A stretch of 64,000 bases of DNA, from positions 1,377,254 through 1,441,253 of the forward strand of contig VFFE01007079.1 in assembly GCA_008921705.1 (NCBI GenBank), in the 5' to 3' direction. The notes beneath the pieces were generated by a model. That model was not told the origin of the DNA. It searched no databases and saw nothing but the letters and a program-made list of their open reading frames with translations. Positions 50,061 to 61,899 of this stretch are shown piece after piece (position 1 is the stretch's first letter; every line of letters starts with the position of its first letter). The DNA comes from Burhinus oedicnemus. Taxonomy: Eukaryota > Chordata > Aves > Charadriiformes > Burhinidae. The translations under genes were made by a program, and so were the position numbers.

Positions 50061-50354
50061 TCCTTGTGTACATCTAAAGATGTCCAGAATCCTGCTGAAA
50101 AAAGTGAAATGGGAAGGACTGACATCTATATTCCTTGATATAATGTGTAATGACCCAACTCTGTTCCATGAGCTATGGCAAGCCCTTGCTTATGGTAGGT
50201 GTGGAAAAAGGGAATGAGGAGCAACTGGTCTTCAGGCACATTTTAGAATGACATTAAAGTTTTGTTTCATTTCAATTTCAAAGTGCATATTGCATGTCAG
50301 GTTTTGATGAATATACATTCAAGACAGGAACATTTCATTCATACCTTTAATGTT

Positions 50355-50633
50355 TTAGGTACAAATTTCACATGGATCATCAGAAATGACTTTCTCAAAC
50401 CTGTCAGTCTGTAGGTTTCTGACAACGCGATCCTCAATCCATTTGAACCCACTCCTTCTTTTCCTTGTACTCCATTTTGCTGTGTGCTTCTCTGCATTCT
50501 GCACTGTATCCTTTATAAAATTGTACACTTTTACCTTGATGTCCTTTCTGAAGGTGGTTAATAGCATGTAGCGAGGCTGAGTCTGGGTGAACGGGAGAAC
50601 CCATTTCACAACTTGTGGGCAGGACACAAGCAT
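50355..50633 (-). CDS. Orphan open frame of 92 codons
   Basis: Seen: one minus frame from ATG at 50633 to TAA at 50355, with protein-like basic sequence (KRRSGFKWIEDRVVRNLQ) ending DDPCEICT. A second frame, open from about 50510, runs through to a good donor (TTAAAG/GTATGA), and would give a different C-terminal half. No acceptor of quality precedes it and upstream in-frame codons contain a TGA. It could be an exon, a fragment of a retrocopy, or chance. I do not recognise it. Confidence 0.22.
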   Translation of the reverse strand: MLVSCPQVVKWVLPFTQTQPRYMLLTTFRKDIKVKVYNFIKDTVQNAEKHTAKWSTRKRRSGFKWIEDRVVRNLQTDRFEKVISDDPCEICT

Positions 50634-50639
50634 TTTTAT

Positions 50640-52905
50640 TGCCTGTCATTTAATCTTGCCTTGGAAAGGTGGTAACACCGGCTAAACCCGGTGCAGCTGC
50701 CACCTTGGCTCTCAATGTGGAAATGGCACTAGTAGTATATTTAAGAGTACATATAAGAACAAACCTGGTTTCTGGTGTTTAACTGTTTTTCCAAAGGGCA
50801 ATAATTCATTTTTGCATTTCCTATTAAAAAGTTGTATCATAATAACTTAATCCAGACTGCCCACACCTTCCTTCTCTGAGTGGTCTGGTCAGAGAAAATG
50901 TTTTCAAATTCCTAAGTAAAGGTGCTCAGAAGAGACACTTGCTAACGCTGTTTTCTTTTTGCTATAGGAGTTCCTGTGTCTGTGATTTGGTTTTGTGTGA
51001 TAATTTAAGGACAGATGTAGAAACACTCCTTCCTTGGATCTCTGGAAGTATTCAATCGTTATTACATTAAGATGATTCAAGGCTAAGAATACTGATGCCA
51101 CCCTTCCCCCACCGCTCTCTGTAGACACACACACACACATGCACACAGGCGTGCACACAGAGTATTATCTCTGTTTGCCTTACTAATGTCATTGTGCAAT
51201 ATTCCATTTTCCTCTCTCTTCTTGTCCCCAGGGTCTGTAACAAACCCCTGCTGGACCTTTTATCCACCCACTAAGTCCAGATTAATTTATTATACTCCAT
51301 CTAGTTTTTGAACTGTTCCTTCTAAATGTGTGATGGGGCTTAGGGCTGTGCAAAGGGGATTCAAGGATAAGGGGAGAAAACATCCTCAGGCTCTAGCTTA
51401 CAGTGAAAGGTTGCGTTACAGTATGAACACCTCTACTATTATTATGCGTAGCCATGGAAGATGATGCAGGAGGAATGACTGATTAGAGCTCATATTTAGC
51501 TAAATTAACATCTCAAGTCCATGGGTTTTTTTTTTTTCATAAATCTGAGTTCACCATAATCTAAAAGCAAATATTTGCCTTTAATAGTCTGATTTATGCA
51601 TAGAATACAGTGTACTCTTCATTTCCTTCTTAATTATTATTATTTTTTTAAACAGCTTCCAGGCAGAAAGTCAAAGCCTGCTGTGTTTTATATTATACTC
51701 TGCAACTCATTTTCCTGTTTTTTTTTAATAAAACATCTAATTAATCCATGTAATCTGAATACTTTCTGTTTAAACTCAATGTGCTAATGAAAAGAACTGA
51801 ATGAAAATGTAGCTAATTTGTTGTACCTATGAAAGACATAGCTAGGTAAAAAATATATAGAGATAAAAACTTGAATATTTTATGCCTAGTATTTGAGTGG
51901 TGACTGAAAACAAATAATAAGGGTAACTACAAGTGGAAAATGTCTGAAAAAAGTTCTTCAGTGAAGTGGAAATTATGCTCCTGATTTTTGTCATCTCATT
52001 TTTGCTCATTGCATTACATAAGCTTGGACTGATGATCTTGCATTTGTACCAATAAAACTGCTATTTCTTTTCCATTTGCAGGAAGTCTCAATGTGATCTT
52101 TTTACAGGATCCTGATAAAAAGAAAGCTTGAAAGATTCTTGCAACTCAGGCCTCTTTATCTTGAGTTGAACACAATAAACGACTAGTTATGTTAGAATTT
52201 TCTTTTTCTTCATCTCTGCCCAAATCAGCATCTTCTCCTGAGGAGAATACAAACAAGAGGTACTGGAGCCAATCATATATTTAGAAATCAAGGGTATAAC
52301 TTCAGGTGGCAAAGTCTGTAATAAAGGAAAGGAATTAGAGAAATGTGCTTTTTGATGAATTATCACCAGCACAAGTTTTAATGGAATGTTTTTCAGGCTT
52401 TTCCATGAAATAACAGCAGCTCTTTAACATCTTTAAAATTATTACCTAGGCAATTTCCAGTAATGATGAAGTTGAAAATCGATGTAGGAAATATTACCAT
52501 AGTAAAAGTAAAAAGATGCCTCCAAATGGTAATGTACAAAACCTCGCAAGGGAAAGCTTACTTGCCTATGAAGCTTTCCCAGTAGAAATATTATAAATCA
52601 TACATAAGTCAGAGTATGAATGAGAAAAAGAAAAATAACTATCAAGTTATAGTTTAGAATTGCTTAAAGTGTTCATGGTTTGGCACAGACAAATGCATGT
52701 AGAACATGTTTGTTAAGCCTGGTCAGCAGAAACATGGCATCTCACGGTATCTGGGTGGAAGCTTACAAGTCCTGTATTTTTGAAAAATGCATTAGATCTA
52801 TTTCTCTGCACTCTTTTGCATCTGCACCAAGATCAGTCACAACACATCACCGTTAAGTGGCTGTGTAGAGGCATGGAGAGTCAGACCCATTTTTTTCCAG
52901 GAAAT
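50640..52905. other. Non-coding stretch
   Basis: Holds the AC microsatellite, a T-run at about 51529-51539 and AT-rich DNA. No frame with credible borders. Confidence 0.4.
51125..51158. repeat. (AC)n microsatellite, interrupted
   Basis: About eight perfect AC units followed by interrupted ATGCACACAGGCGTGCACAC. Confidence 0.9.
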
Positions 52906-52910
52906 CTCAC

Positions 52911-52962
52911 CTTGGAGGCAGTGAGTTTTGCAGCATGGTCTTGGTTTTACCTATTTTTGCAA
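52911..52962 (-). other. Splice-bounded piece, 52 bp
   Basis: Seen: a fair acceptor (CTTGGTGGGCTCAG) and a strong donor (CTCCAAG followed by GTGAGA) bound 52 bases with one open frame (entry phase 1, exit phase 2; KIGKTKTMLQNSLPP). It does not fit the phase of the main minus-strand chain, though it does follow 53546-53583 in phase. It could belong to an alternative or non-coding transcript, or be a pseudo-exon. Confidence 0.17.
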
Positions 52963-53545
52963 CTGAGCCCACCAAGACAAAAAGGGATACGTGGCTTCCC
53001 CTCTGGCACAGAGCTGGTCAGTCACATTTAGAGCCCAGCATGAAATCTCAGCCCTGTTGTACCAGTGGCAAAATTCCAAATGACTTAAATAGGAGCAGCA
53101 GCCTTCTGATCCCCCCTGTTTTGCTGACTACAAGATACCATTTGTTCTTGGCAGTGACTATTTACACTGCAAGTACAAATGGGCACATTTTTAAGTATCC
53201 AGGAATCTCAATGGTACCAAATTAGTCAGATTTTTTTCTAGATCTCATTTGAAATTAGGATGAGGAATATAGTCATTGATACCATACTGTGGCTTCATTC
53301 CTATTTATACCCCGGATCACTTTGTCTTCGTATTGTACAGAACAGTAACAAGAAGATTGTCTCCATCCTTCTTCCAGAGTTTTATAAATTATATGCTGAA
53401 TGAGATACAGCAGGTGGCAAAACGAGGACATGAGCAGCATGGGAAAATCAAATAACAATAAAATAAATAAAGTTTAGCAGGGAAGCTTGGGCTACATTTT
53501 CTCCACAAAACCACTCTCCTGGATGGGAAGCTGCTAGAGACATAC

Positions 53546-53583
53546 CTTCTCCTTTGTAGGTACAAATGGGACCTTGAACATGG
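53546..53583 (-). other. Splice-bounded piece, 38 bp
   Basis: Seen: an excellent acceptor (GTGTTGCTGTCCATGTTCCAG) and an excellent donor (GAGAAG followed by GTATGT). All three frames are open over only 38 bases, so the coding frame is undecided. The length modulo 3 equals that of 58221-58264, so it could in principle be used instead of that exon. Confidence 0.2.
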
Positions 53584-53589
53584 CTGGAA

Positions 53590-55975
53590 CATGGACAGCA
53601 ACACAAATAATAATGGTGACTGCATCAATTTCCCAAGAAATACATACATATTTATACTGCAATGTTTTGCAATTAATGCTTAACTCAAAAACCATCCACA
53701 AGGTCATAAAAGCAGCTAATAGTCAACACTGCAGATGCCCAGTTTAGTTTCTGTCACAGTTGAACCCAGAATGACTAATGTAGCATTCCACTTAAAAGGA
53801 AAGCTTTCTGAAAGGTAACAAAGAAAATGAAGATTTGCCATCTAGTTTAATTTTTAAATCACCACCAAATCATGCATTTGTATTAAAGAAACCTCATATA
53901 AGTATCCACAAAAATCTTTTCTGTAGGTACATCCTTATTTCAATGTCACCATCTCTCATCACTGGCTACCGATTGCCTTCATTTCCAACATGTTTCATGG
54001 CAGAAATCTGTTAAATCAAGTGTTATATACTACTCCTCAGCAGTCCTGTCCATATCTAATTTTGGAATGCCTTAGTAACAACTGTCAATTTAAAATAAGT
54101 ATCAATTTTAAAACGTATTTTTGGTATATATCCATGGAAAAAAAATAAGCATTAAAAAAATCCCAATAACACACTATGGAGTGTTTTTACAACAGCAATG
54201 TCACCTTGTTAGTAGAAGCATGTTTACATGTGGATTTGCATCATATGTGCAAATTAGCAGAGTTTATGAGCAGGTGGGCTTATCATATTGTGATACTTTC
54301 CAAGCATTCCCTCTTCTAATTCTTTTTTTAATTAGGCTTTTCCTTCACCTTATAGACTATATCTGTAGTAGATTTTAACTACTATGTAATAATATTGTAT
54401 TGTCTTGGTATCAGTGATGACATCGAGCTTTAAAAAATCAATTAAACCCACTAAACTGATGTATAACATGTGCAATATTACTGTTGGGCTTGAGTAGACA
54501 GTTCAATTTTGTCCATCTAGCTGAAGGCAGGTGTCATTTTGCTAGGGAATTAAGAGGGGGAGGGAAGATGTAAAATAATAGGATAGAAGTTGACCTAAAA
54601 TAGGGAGTTGGTAAGATCTCAGTCATCTGCCAAGGTGGCTCCACATGGAGCCTCCAGAAAAGATTGTGGATGACACCAGAATTGTCGTTCAAAGGGTTCA
54701 TGTTTTAATTTACACAAGGACAGAAGGGTGAATACTAGGCTATTTACAAATTCAGCTGTGCCCTATTTCAGTCTGAGACAAAGTCACATTGCATAAAGGT
54801 AACTCTGTGTGCCTGATTCAGGTAATTTCTGACAGTTTCCATTTCTCTCTTCTCAGCTTGCTTTGGTATAAAGCAAATGACTTATCAGTGGTTTCGGTTG
54901 TGTGCTCTCTAAGCATATTACTTCACCAAGTACAACAAAAGCTGGTAATTCTCCTACTGTGAAAGGATATCCTCTTTTTATAAGATGAGCAGGATAGCAG
55001 AGTTTCCTGATCTTTAATTCCTGGAAGAACAGCTGGCCAAGGCTGTAAAATGGCACAGGTGCTAGGAATCAGCTAAGGTCTTAGTCCCAGTTGGCAGATT
55101 AAATAGGCTTCCTGCCTAGAAAGATGAGTGGGTTATGTAGTGGGAGTGTTTGCAGAAGAGAAGGCATGGGCAGGCTCTATGGCTAGAGATTTCTGGGTAG
55201 CTGTAAAAAGCTGAGGATTGCTGTCTAGCTTGCAGAAGATAGGTGGTGTTAGCAGTTGTGGCAAACTCTTTGACTGAAAGTAACAGCTTATTCTAGAGGT
55301 TTTTTTATGCCAGAGTGCTGGTAGCTGTCACCTTGTGTGATGAGCTTGTGTGATGCTGTCTGCTCCTGATGTGCAAGGTAAAGGCATTCTTATTATTGCT
55401 GCTAATCTGATGTTACCCTATCTTTGGGTAACTTTGTCGTTCTTCATCTGCAAAGGCTGCTTTCCTAAATCTTTGCTGGTTTAGGAATGGTCTTTGGAGC
55501 TCTTTTGCTGCAAAAATGGAGAAAACCCTTCCAGAGATTCACCATAGTCTACCTATTGCCTCTGCATGCTGTGCTGCAGGTCTTCCCTGTGGTGAATTGT
55601 CTCTCCCTTTCTTAGAAAAGAAAGAAGGGAAATCCTAAAGCGTACTGAACTTCTTTGATTTCAGGTGGAAGTGCACATGTGAGAGTCATTGTAAAATAGG
55701 ACTTAGAAAGTGTAGTTTTGGAAAAAATATTACTTGTCTATCTTTCTGATTTCACTAGGAAAAAAAATAATGTTGCCTTTTAACTTGTATATTGACCTTT
55801 ACTTACTATTGTGTTTACCTTTACTTAGTTGATTTGGGTCTCTGTCTACTACTAGCACTTTTGACAGCAGTATGAGTTTCTTGGAGCCAAGCACTAGTAA
55901 TGGACAATCACGTTCCTGAGAAAGTAGTAAAATTAAACTGTTGAGCAGTGGTTTTAGTATTTTTAGCACCAAAAG
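53590..55975. other. Non-coding stretch
   Basis: AT-rich to 54.5 kb, then mixed. No repeat family or gene recognised. Frames at 54121 and 54853 lack splice context. Confidence 0.4.
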
Positions 55976-55977
55976 AA

Positions 55978-56557
55978 GTATGGCCAGCAGGTTGAGGGAG
56001 GTGATTCTGCCCCTCTACTCCACTCTGGTGAGACCCCACCTGGAGTACTGTGTCCAGCTCTGGGGCCTCCAACATAAGCAGGACATGGACCTGTTGGAGC
56101 AAGTCCAGAGACGGCCATGAAGATGATCAGAGGGCTGGAGCATCTCTCCTGAGGACAGGCTGAGAGAGTTGGGGTTGTTCAGCCTGGAGAAGAGAAGGCT
56201 CTGGGGACACTTTATAGCAGTCTTCCAGTACTTAAAGGGGGCCTACAGGAAAGATGGGGACAAATGTCTTAGCAGGGCCTGTTGCGATAGGACAAGGGGT
56301 AATGGCTTTAAACTAGAGGAGGGAAGATTTAGACTAGGTATAAGGAAGAAATTGTTTACGCCGAGGGTGGTGCAACACTGGCACAGGTTGCCCAGAGAGG
56401 TGGTAGATGCCCCATCCCTGGAAACAGTCAAGGTCAGGTTGCAGAGGGCTGTGAGCAACCTGATCTAGTTGAAGATCTCACTGCTTATTGCAGGGGAGGT
56501 TGGACTAGATGGCCTTTAAAGGTCCCTTCCAACCCATTCTGTGATTTTTCTATGATT
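55978..56557 (+). mobile_element. CR1 LINE, 5'-truncated 3' end
   Basis: Seen: about 580 bases matching the 3' end of avian CR1 on the plus strand: GAGGGAGGTGATTCTGCCCC, TGGTGAGACCCCACCTGGAG, AGTTGGGGTTGTTCAGCCTG, TTGCCCAGAGAGGTGGTAGA, AGGTTGGACTAGATGGCCTT, then TCTGTGATTTTTCTATGATT as the octamer-type tail. The frame at 56169-56468 is the C-terminal end of CR1 ORF2 (reverse transcriptase), with the upstream part interrupted by a short deletion and stop near 56118. CR1 copies are usually truncated like this and do not make target duplications. This copy is much less diverged than the one at 36 kb. Confidence 0.95.
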
Positions 56558-57884
56558 TGTTGATTAAAATGAGGCTGCTATATCTTTTCTGTTATACTCC
56601 TTGGCATGGTTCAGTCTCCCTTTGAGTGGGGAAACCAGATCACTAGAGGAAAGACTTCAAGAGAGCTCTCTAACAGAAGTCGTGAGATGAGGAGGATGCT
56701 GTTGTGGGTGAGGATTGGTTTTGGGTTTTTTCCCCATTGATGCAGATGAGTTCATGGGGCAACACTTTCATTTTAGGAATTCAAACTCAAATAATTCTGT
56801 TTCTTCAGGTTTGAAAGAAAGTGCTATTCTGCTCTTGCTAAGAACTGAGGCTTAGTCTTAGACCAAGGCTATGAATTTATGACTTTGACCTGCTTTCAGC
56901 CCCAGTTCATTCAGAGTTGAACTGGTGGTTGCATACAGACTGTACCTTTTTATTTTAGCTAACAATCTGAATTTGAGTTTTGTGATGCAATGCGAAGTAG
57001 ATTATATTTGAAGCCTTCAATAAATATTTACTAGATGTTTGCCATTAGTGTGGGTAAAAAGGCCCTAGAAGAAACCACTGAGATGAGCACAAAAGTTGTA
57101 GTGCACAACACTGAATGAAGACTAAGCAAAACTATTTTAGTAGACAAATCTGTGCATCGGTTTGGAAGGAAAAATCTTAAGACAGTCATCCAGTCCTGTT
57201 AACAATCCTAATATAATAAATATTCTCCAACTCTTTCTTACATAAAACTTCCTGAAACTGATCGGAGTCACACAAACCAAAACTTTTCAGAGTTTACATC
57301 CAGGACCAACTGGACAGATGTCTTTAGGGAGGATTGCTGTTTGCTGATGTGATGCTAGGGATAAACACAGCTCCAGCAGCTATTTCTGACTAAACAGGAA
57401 ATAGCCAAAGCCAGACCGGCTCCGTGCTTTGTTCTTCTGCAATGTGTCACCTTTACTAAGGATAAAAGTGAGTCAGATATTGAATGTCATTGCTGAAATT
57501 ACTTTTGTTTCTGTTGAAACAGAAAGGTAAATTTGTATAAAATGTAAAAATATATACATGCACACACGCTATGTTTTAACATGTTTGAAGCTGTATTTTC
57601 AGAAGCCTACTTCAAGTATACCTAATGCAAAATGTTGCAAAATAATCCTGTAAAGCATAGTTGTTTACTAATAATAGATATTCTAGGCAAAGCTGTTTGA
57701 GGTGCTGCTTTACAGTCATCTGCTGAATTGAAAAATCCTTTACAAACAACATTTTTACATTTCAAGGTAACAGTTAAATTATCTAGACTTGGTATATCAC
57801 ACTCAAAATTCTCCTTTACACTGGTACAGGGAATACTTATTTCAAGCACATCCAGAAAATACATATTTTAAATTATATTTTACA

Positions 57885-58118
57885 GTTCAGTGGTTTCTCT
57901 AACCTGAAGATCCCAAAGTGCTTCTCAGATGGAGGTGAAGTTAGCTTAAGAATAGTCCTATGAGCACAATTATTTCCATTTTCCATACAGGGAAAATGAG
58001 CAATGAAAACTGATGGTTTGTTCAAGGTTGCACACAGGTGCCGACAGTAAGAATAGAACCTGCACTTCTTGTCGCCCACTTCTGTGCTTTAACTATAAAG
58101 CCACTGTTAGGCTTTCCA
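57885..58118 (+). repeat. MIR-type SINE, forward
   Basis: Motifs in MIR order: GAAGATCCCAAAGTGCTTCT, TTATTTCCATTTTCCATACA, GGTTTGTTCAAGGTTGCACA, GTAAGAATAGAACCTGCACT and CTGTGCTTTAACTATAAAGC. It lies about 100 bases from the exon candidate at 58221 and is intronic if that gene is real. Confidence 0.7.
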
Positions 58119-58220
58119 CATAATCCTGTGATTGAGTAACTTTCATTAGATCAGTTGAGATTCAGGAATTCTGAGCTAATTAATGCTCTGGCACTTTTCA
58201 AACCCTCAGCTGCTCTTTAC

Positions 58221-58264
58221 CTCTGATGGTTCCGTAGGGTTCGATGACTCGTGGTGATGTGTCT
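58221..58264 (-). CDS. Probable 44-bp coding exon
   Basis: Seen: an outstanding acceptor (CTTTCTTTGTTGTCTCTTCAG) and a good donor (CAGAG followed by GTAAAG). Forty-four bases are open in all three frames, but only one fits both neighbours: entry after two codon bases, exit after one. It reads DTSPRVIEPYGTIR. The upstream exon ends AA, which with the first base A makes a lysine codon; the downstream exon supplies AC to make aspartate. The protein is unidentified. Confidence 0.45.
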
Positions 58265-59248
58265 CTGAAGAGACAACAAAGAAAGGCAAATAAAGGATGG
58301 GGATTCACTAACCTTGTCTGACAAAGGTAGGGGCCATACTCAGAAACATTTGCTTAGGTTTTATGGGCTTCTTATTCTTTTCAAACAGAGGGTGTGAAAG
58401 CTTCTAAGAGGAACCCTGTCATGTTAAAATCTGATAATTTAAAAGTTCTTCCTTATCACTCTCCTCTGTACTGCTCTTCCACTAATTACAGTAAATAACC
58501 TGAATCCTCTTAAAAATATGCCTTTGCAATGAAATCAAATTAAAAAACACAATTCCTGTGTAAACCCCGAGGAATCAAGTGTTACAAATACTCTGCCAGC
58601 TGTACTTCCAAATAGTTAGGGAGGGACGTAAGCTGCGACTCTTTGATCTGGATCAATACCTCCCAGAAGTTTGGGTTAAGATGTTTTCGTTCGAGTTTGA
58701 AACACTGCTGATTACAACGTACTGTATGTAGAGTTAACTGTTTCAACTTTTCTGCTAGTAAGAAGATTAATTGTGAAGACAATAAAGAGGCTAAGCTATT
58801 AGCAGTGATGAATTTTGGAGCAGGTAATTTTTTCAGCCCAATTAGCAGCACATGGCCTGTCAGTAATGTTTGGACATCAAGAGGCAGTAAGTTGCAAACA
58901 ACCAGGAGGACTTAAGAACATTCATCATTAAATTGAAACGTCATCTGAATTCTCACTATTACTCTTGGTCTCTCTCCATATGGCAAAGCTCTGTGTTTTG
59001 TTTACATTTTACTCCGGTATTTTGATATGTTCCAACAACCCAGAAGTGGGTCATCATTAATGAATAAGTACATACCCAACATAGGTAATTTACCATGTTA
59101 GAAACAAAATATACAAAACACAGGCTCTTTCTAAAACTACTTTGATTATTTTTTTGGCAACTTGTAGTGCAGAATAGGAAGGCAACTTTTAGAAATACGA
59201 TGTTTTGTGAACCTAACCCTCTAAATATGACTTTAAAACTATCTGTGT

Positions 59249-59322
59249 ATATATATATATATACACACCACTGTAGAAACCGAATGCTTTGAATGGTTAA
59301 TAAATATATATATATATATATA
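59249..59322. repeat. Two (TA)n microsatellite tracts
   Basis: TA runs at about 59249-59263 and 59303-59322 are separated by 40 bases of ordinary sequence. Confidence 0.9.
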
Positions 59323-59492
59323 AAATTTGCTCTTTAAAAATCTATGAGCAAATCAGTGTGAGGAACACAGGGATGAAGTAACTTTACAGTGTTAATAGGG
59401 CTTAATATATGAAGTATGAAGCACTGCTGTAGCACTTACAAAACAACACGGCTGATGCTTAAACTTGTTTGACATTGGAGCCTTTTTACTAC

Positions 59493-59728
59493 TTATATTC
59501 CAGCATATTTACAAATTGAGAAGAGGCTTGTTGAATCTTGTTCCATGATAGACTTCTGAAGTATTCAGGCTGGTAGTTTTCAATTACTTCATCCTGGCTG
59601 AGAGTCAAAGCGGTCCGGCAGAAGGGGAGGACGGCGGTCAGCTTGACCAGCTGAGACACAAGAGGATAACGCGTAATCTTAAAGGGGAAGAGCCCAAAGA
59701 CTGGGCTGCTCTTGACATACATCATTAG
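59493..59728 (-). CDS. Probable coding exon, 236 bp, 5'-most of the chain
   Basis: Seen: a frame open for 78 codons with protein-like sequence such as FGLFPFKITRYPLVSQLVK and ENYQPEYFRSLSWNK. Codons in the middle favour C or G at the third position (GTC CTC CCC TTC TGC CGG ACC), unlike the AT-rich surroundings. The best acceptor is CTCTATTAATAG before CTAATGATG; its tract is weak, so the two ATG codons could instead be a translation start in a first coding exon. The donor is ATATAA/GTAGTA, non-ideal at the last exon base, but it lets the frame skip the TAG that would otherwise end it and joins 58221 in phase. No domain is known to me; no membrane segment is obvious. Confidence 0.48.
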
Positions 59729-59729
59729 C

Positions 59730-60835
59730 TATTAATAGAGATTCATTATTTTGTGGATTTGTTGCAATTGGCTCTTAGGACAGGGTGTCTACATGCTTTA
59801 CTAATTATCCCTAACCTGCTTGGAGGCACATTTGTGAATGCCAATCATTTATTGCCAATTTACATATATGGGGGAAGGGGCTGGGGAGAGAGATTCAGTA
59901 GTATAAAAACACATGAGAGTTAATGCATTAATGTTTCCCTCAAGATCACCCTGTGCCATGACTTGACAAGTGCATCTCTGTCCTAAATAAACCTAACCTC
60001 TTGCATCCTTCACAAGCAACAGGAAAGCTGAACAATTTCCTCAAGATTACTTGAATTCCTTGGAATAATGTCAGTCATTGTGTTGAATTTTAGGATGTTT
60101 TTAAAGAATGAAATGATATACTTACGATAAAGTCCTGATTTACTTACTTGATATGCAAAAAGAAAACATTGACGTTTCATAACCCACTCTGCAGTGTGTC
60201 AGGAAGCATTTTCCTAACAATCCATAAGGGAAGATAAATCTTCTGTTGGAATACATATGAGTTTATTATATGCCTTGACTTGAGGTTTGAGGTGACTTGT
60301 TTTTACCCGGTAAGAGGGTGGGCAAAGCTCAGCGTGTAGGTGTCAGGGTAGTAGCATTAGCCACCCATACCTAATCTGAGATGTCATGCCTGACTGTACT
60401 GTGCCATCATGACTTAGGTGTCTGTGCTTTGTCATCGTTAAGTGGGTGGCTGCTGTGGCAAGATGCTTCTGTTCAATGAATCAATAGTAAAATGAATGTT
60501 AGACTTCTGCAGGGGGAAGTATCGTGCCTCCTTCTGTAACTTCCCACCCCCAAACCTTTTCTTCCTCTGCTCCTCTGACATGCTGCAACAGCTTTATGAA
60601 AATCAAAGGCTTTAATTGTAAAACTACCACTTAATTGAAAACACAGAGGATTTATTCAGTGCTCAGCTCCTAGAGATCACTTTATTTGGCATTCCTCTCT
60701 TTTTTTTTTTCTTTACTCTACCTTCCCAAGCAAATTTTAATATTTAAACACATGCCACATTGTTAAGGAGGCAAGTGTCAGCATCATAGTGAGCTTTAAA
60801 TAAGTTGGTTGAAAACATCTTCTCACACTTCTTCA
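59730..60835. other. Non-coding stretch
   Basis: No gene supported. T-run at 60701-60711. A GTAAGTAT donor on the minus strand near 60125 ends only a 21-base open piece. Confidence 0.4.
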
Positions 60836-60837
60836 GT

Positions 60838-61021
60838 ATTTCTTTTATACAGGGCTGGGTTCTCAGGTCAGCCTAGGCAAAGTAGCCCTGACACGGAGAG
60901 CAGCGAGTTCTTCCTGCAGGATGACAATCTCCAGCCATACCCAGCAGTAGCCAGGTGTCCCCTTCCCGGAGCCAGCTGTAGGACGAAGAAGGGTTCTGCT
61001 ATACAGTCTTCTTTGGCTTGA
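60838..61021. other. GC-rich block open on both strands with splice-like borders
   Basis: Plus strand: acceptor-like TTTCTTTTATACAG at 60855 and donor-like AGCCAG/GTGTCC near 60950, with a frame containing DTESSEFFLQDDNLQPYPAV. Minus strand: a superb acceptor (CCCTTCTTCGTCCTACAG) near 60983 with all three frames open for about 100 bases. The strand cannot be decided. It might be an exon of either direction or a compositional accident. Confidence 0.22.
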
Positions 61022-61540
61022 GGCTCCTCAGGGCCTCATGTTTGCTCCTTGCAGCTATTATTTAGGATGATGCAGCTCCAAAATATGAACCATTAAGCGC
61101 CTTACAACTGCTCTTCTCAAACATACTGCAGCCTAGAAGTGATTTCAGCATGACCAGAGAAAATCTTCTCTCTGTCTTTCTTCTCTCTGTGAGGGCAAAG
61201 CGAACAGGATGCTCTGTGGGCATAGTTACTGTATCGGGGCTGCTGCTTGTAGGAGGAAGTCTCTAGCATGCCTTTAACTCATAAAAAGTGGATTCATTAC
61301 TTTTTCAGAGCAGTTCCTATATTAGTCTAGGCAGAGCATGGTACGGAACTGCCCCCACGCGCCACTGAGGAAGCAGTAATTGGCCTCACTTGCCAGGCAC
61401 GGAAGAGGTTGTGTCCTGTGCTGTTGGTCTGTGTCATACGTGTTACGAGCATGTTTGTAGGCACAGGGGTACTGCAGAGGAGTACTGTAGGGAGACTTTG
61501 CAGTTCTGATTAGAAGTGGAATGAGCACATTTAAACACCA

Positions 61541-61617
61541 CCCCCCACTCCCCCCACCAAAAACAAACAAACAAACAAAGAAAAACACCCCGAAACCCCG
61601 CAAACCAACAAAAAACC
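61541..61617. repeat. C-rich then (AAAC)n low-complexity tract
   Basis: CACCACCCCCCACTCCCCCC is followed by AAACAAACAAACAAAC and A/C-rich sequence. Frames through it are not meaningful. Confidence 0.85.
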
Positions 61618-61883
61618 AGGCTGGAGTGAAGCCTGGCAGGATGAGGCCTGTGCAGGGTATGCTGCTGCTGCTGAAAAGCTTCCCAAGGAATTTCAGAGCA
61701 TTTCTGTGGTGGGTGATTATTTTAGATGTTGCAGTCAGTTTGGAAAGTCTTTCTTCCCCTTGCCACGTAAACCTGTGGGAAGAGAGAGTCTCTCTCTCGT
61801 GTAAACACTAGCAGTGGGTGGCTTTGCTCGCTCTTCTGTTGGGTCACAGTTCATGAGACCAAGTTTTGTCTGCACCGACAATT

Positions 61884-61897
61884 GCTCACCTTGCTAA
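61884..61897 (-). other. Possible 14-nt micro-exon
   Basis: On the minus strand a strong acceptor (CCTCATTTATTTGTAG) and a strong donor (AGCAAG followed by GTGAGC) are only 14 bases apart. Exit phase 0 would fit 59493-59728. Micro-exons of this size exist but chance pairing is more likely. Confidence 0.1.
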
Positions 61898-61899
61898 GG

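Noticed and set aside
56169..56468. 99-codon plus frame as a host gene
   Set aside because: It is the C-terminal end of CR1 ORF2 within the LINE fragment.
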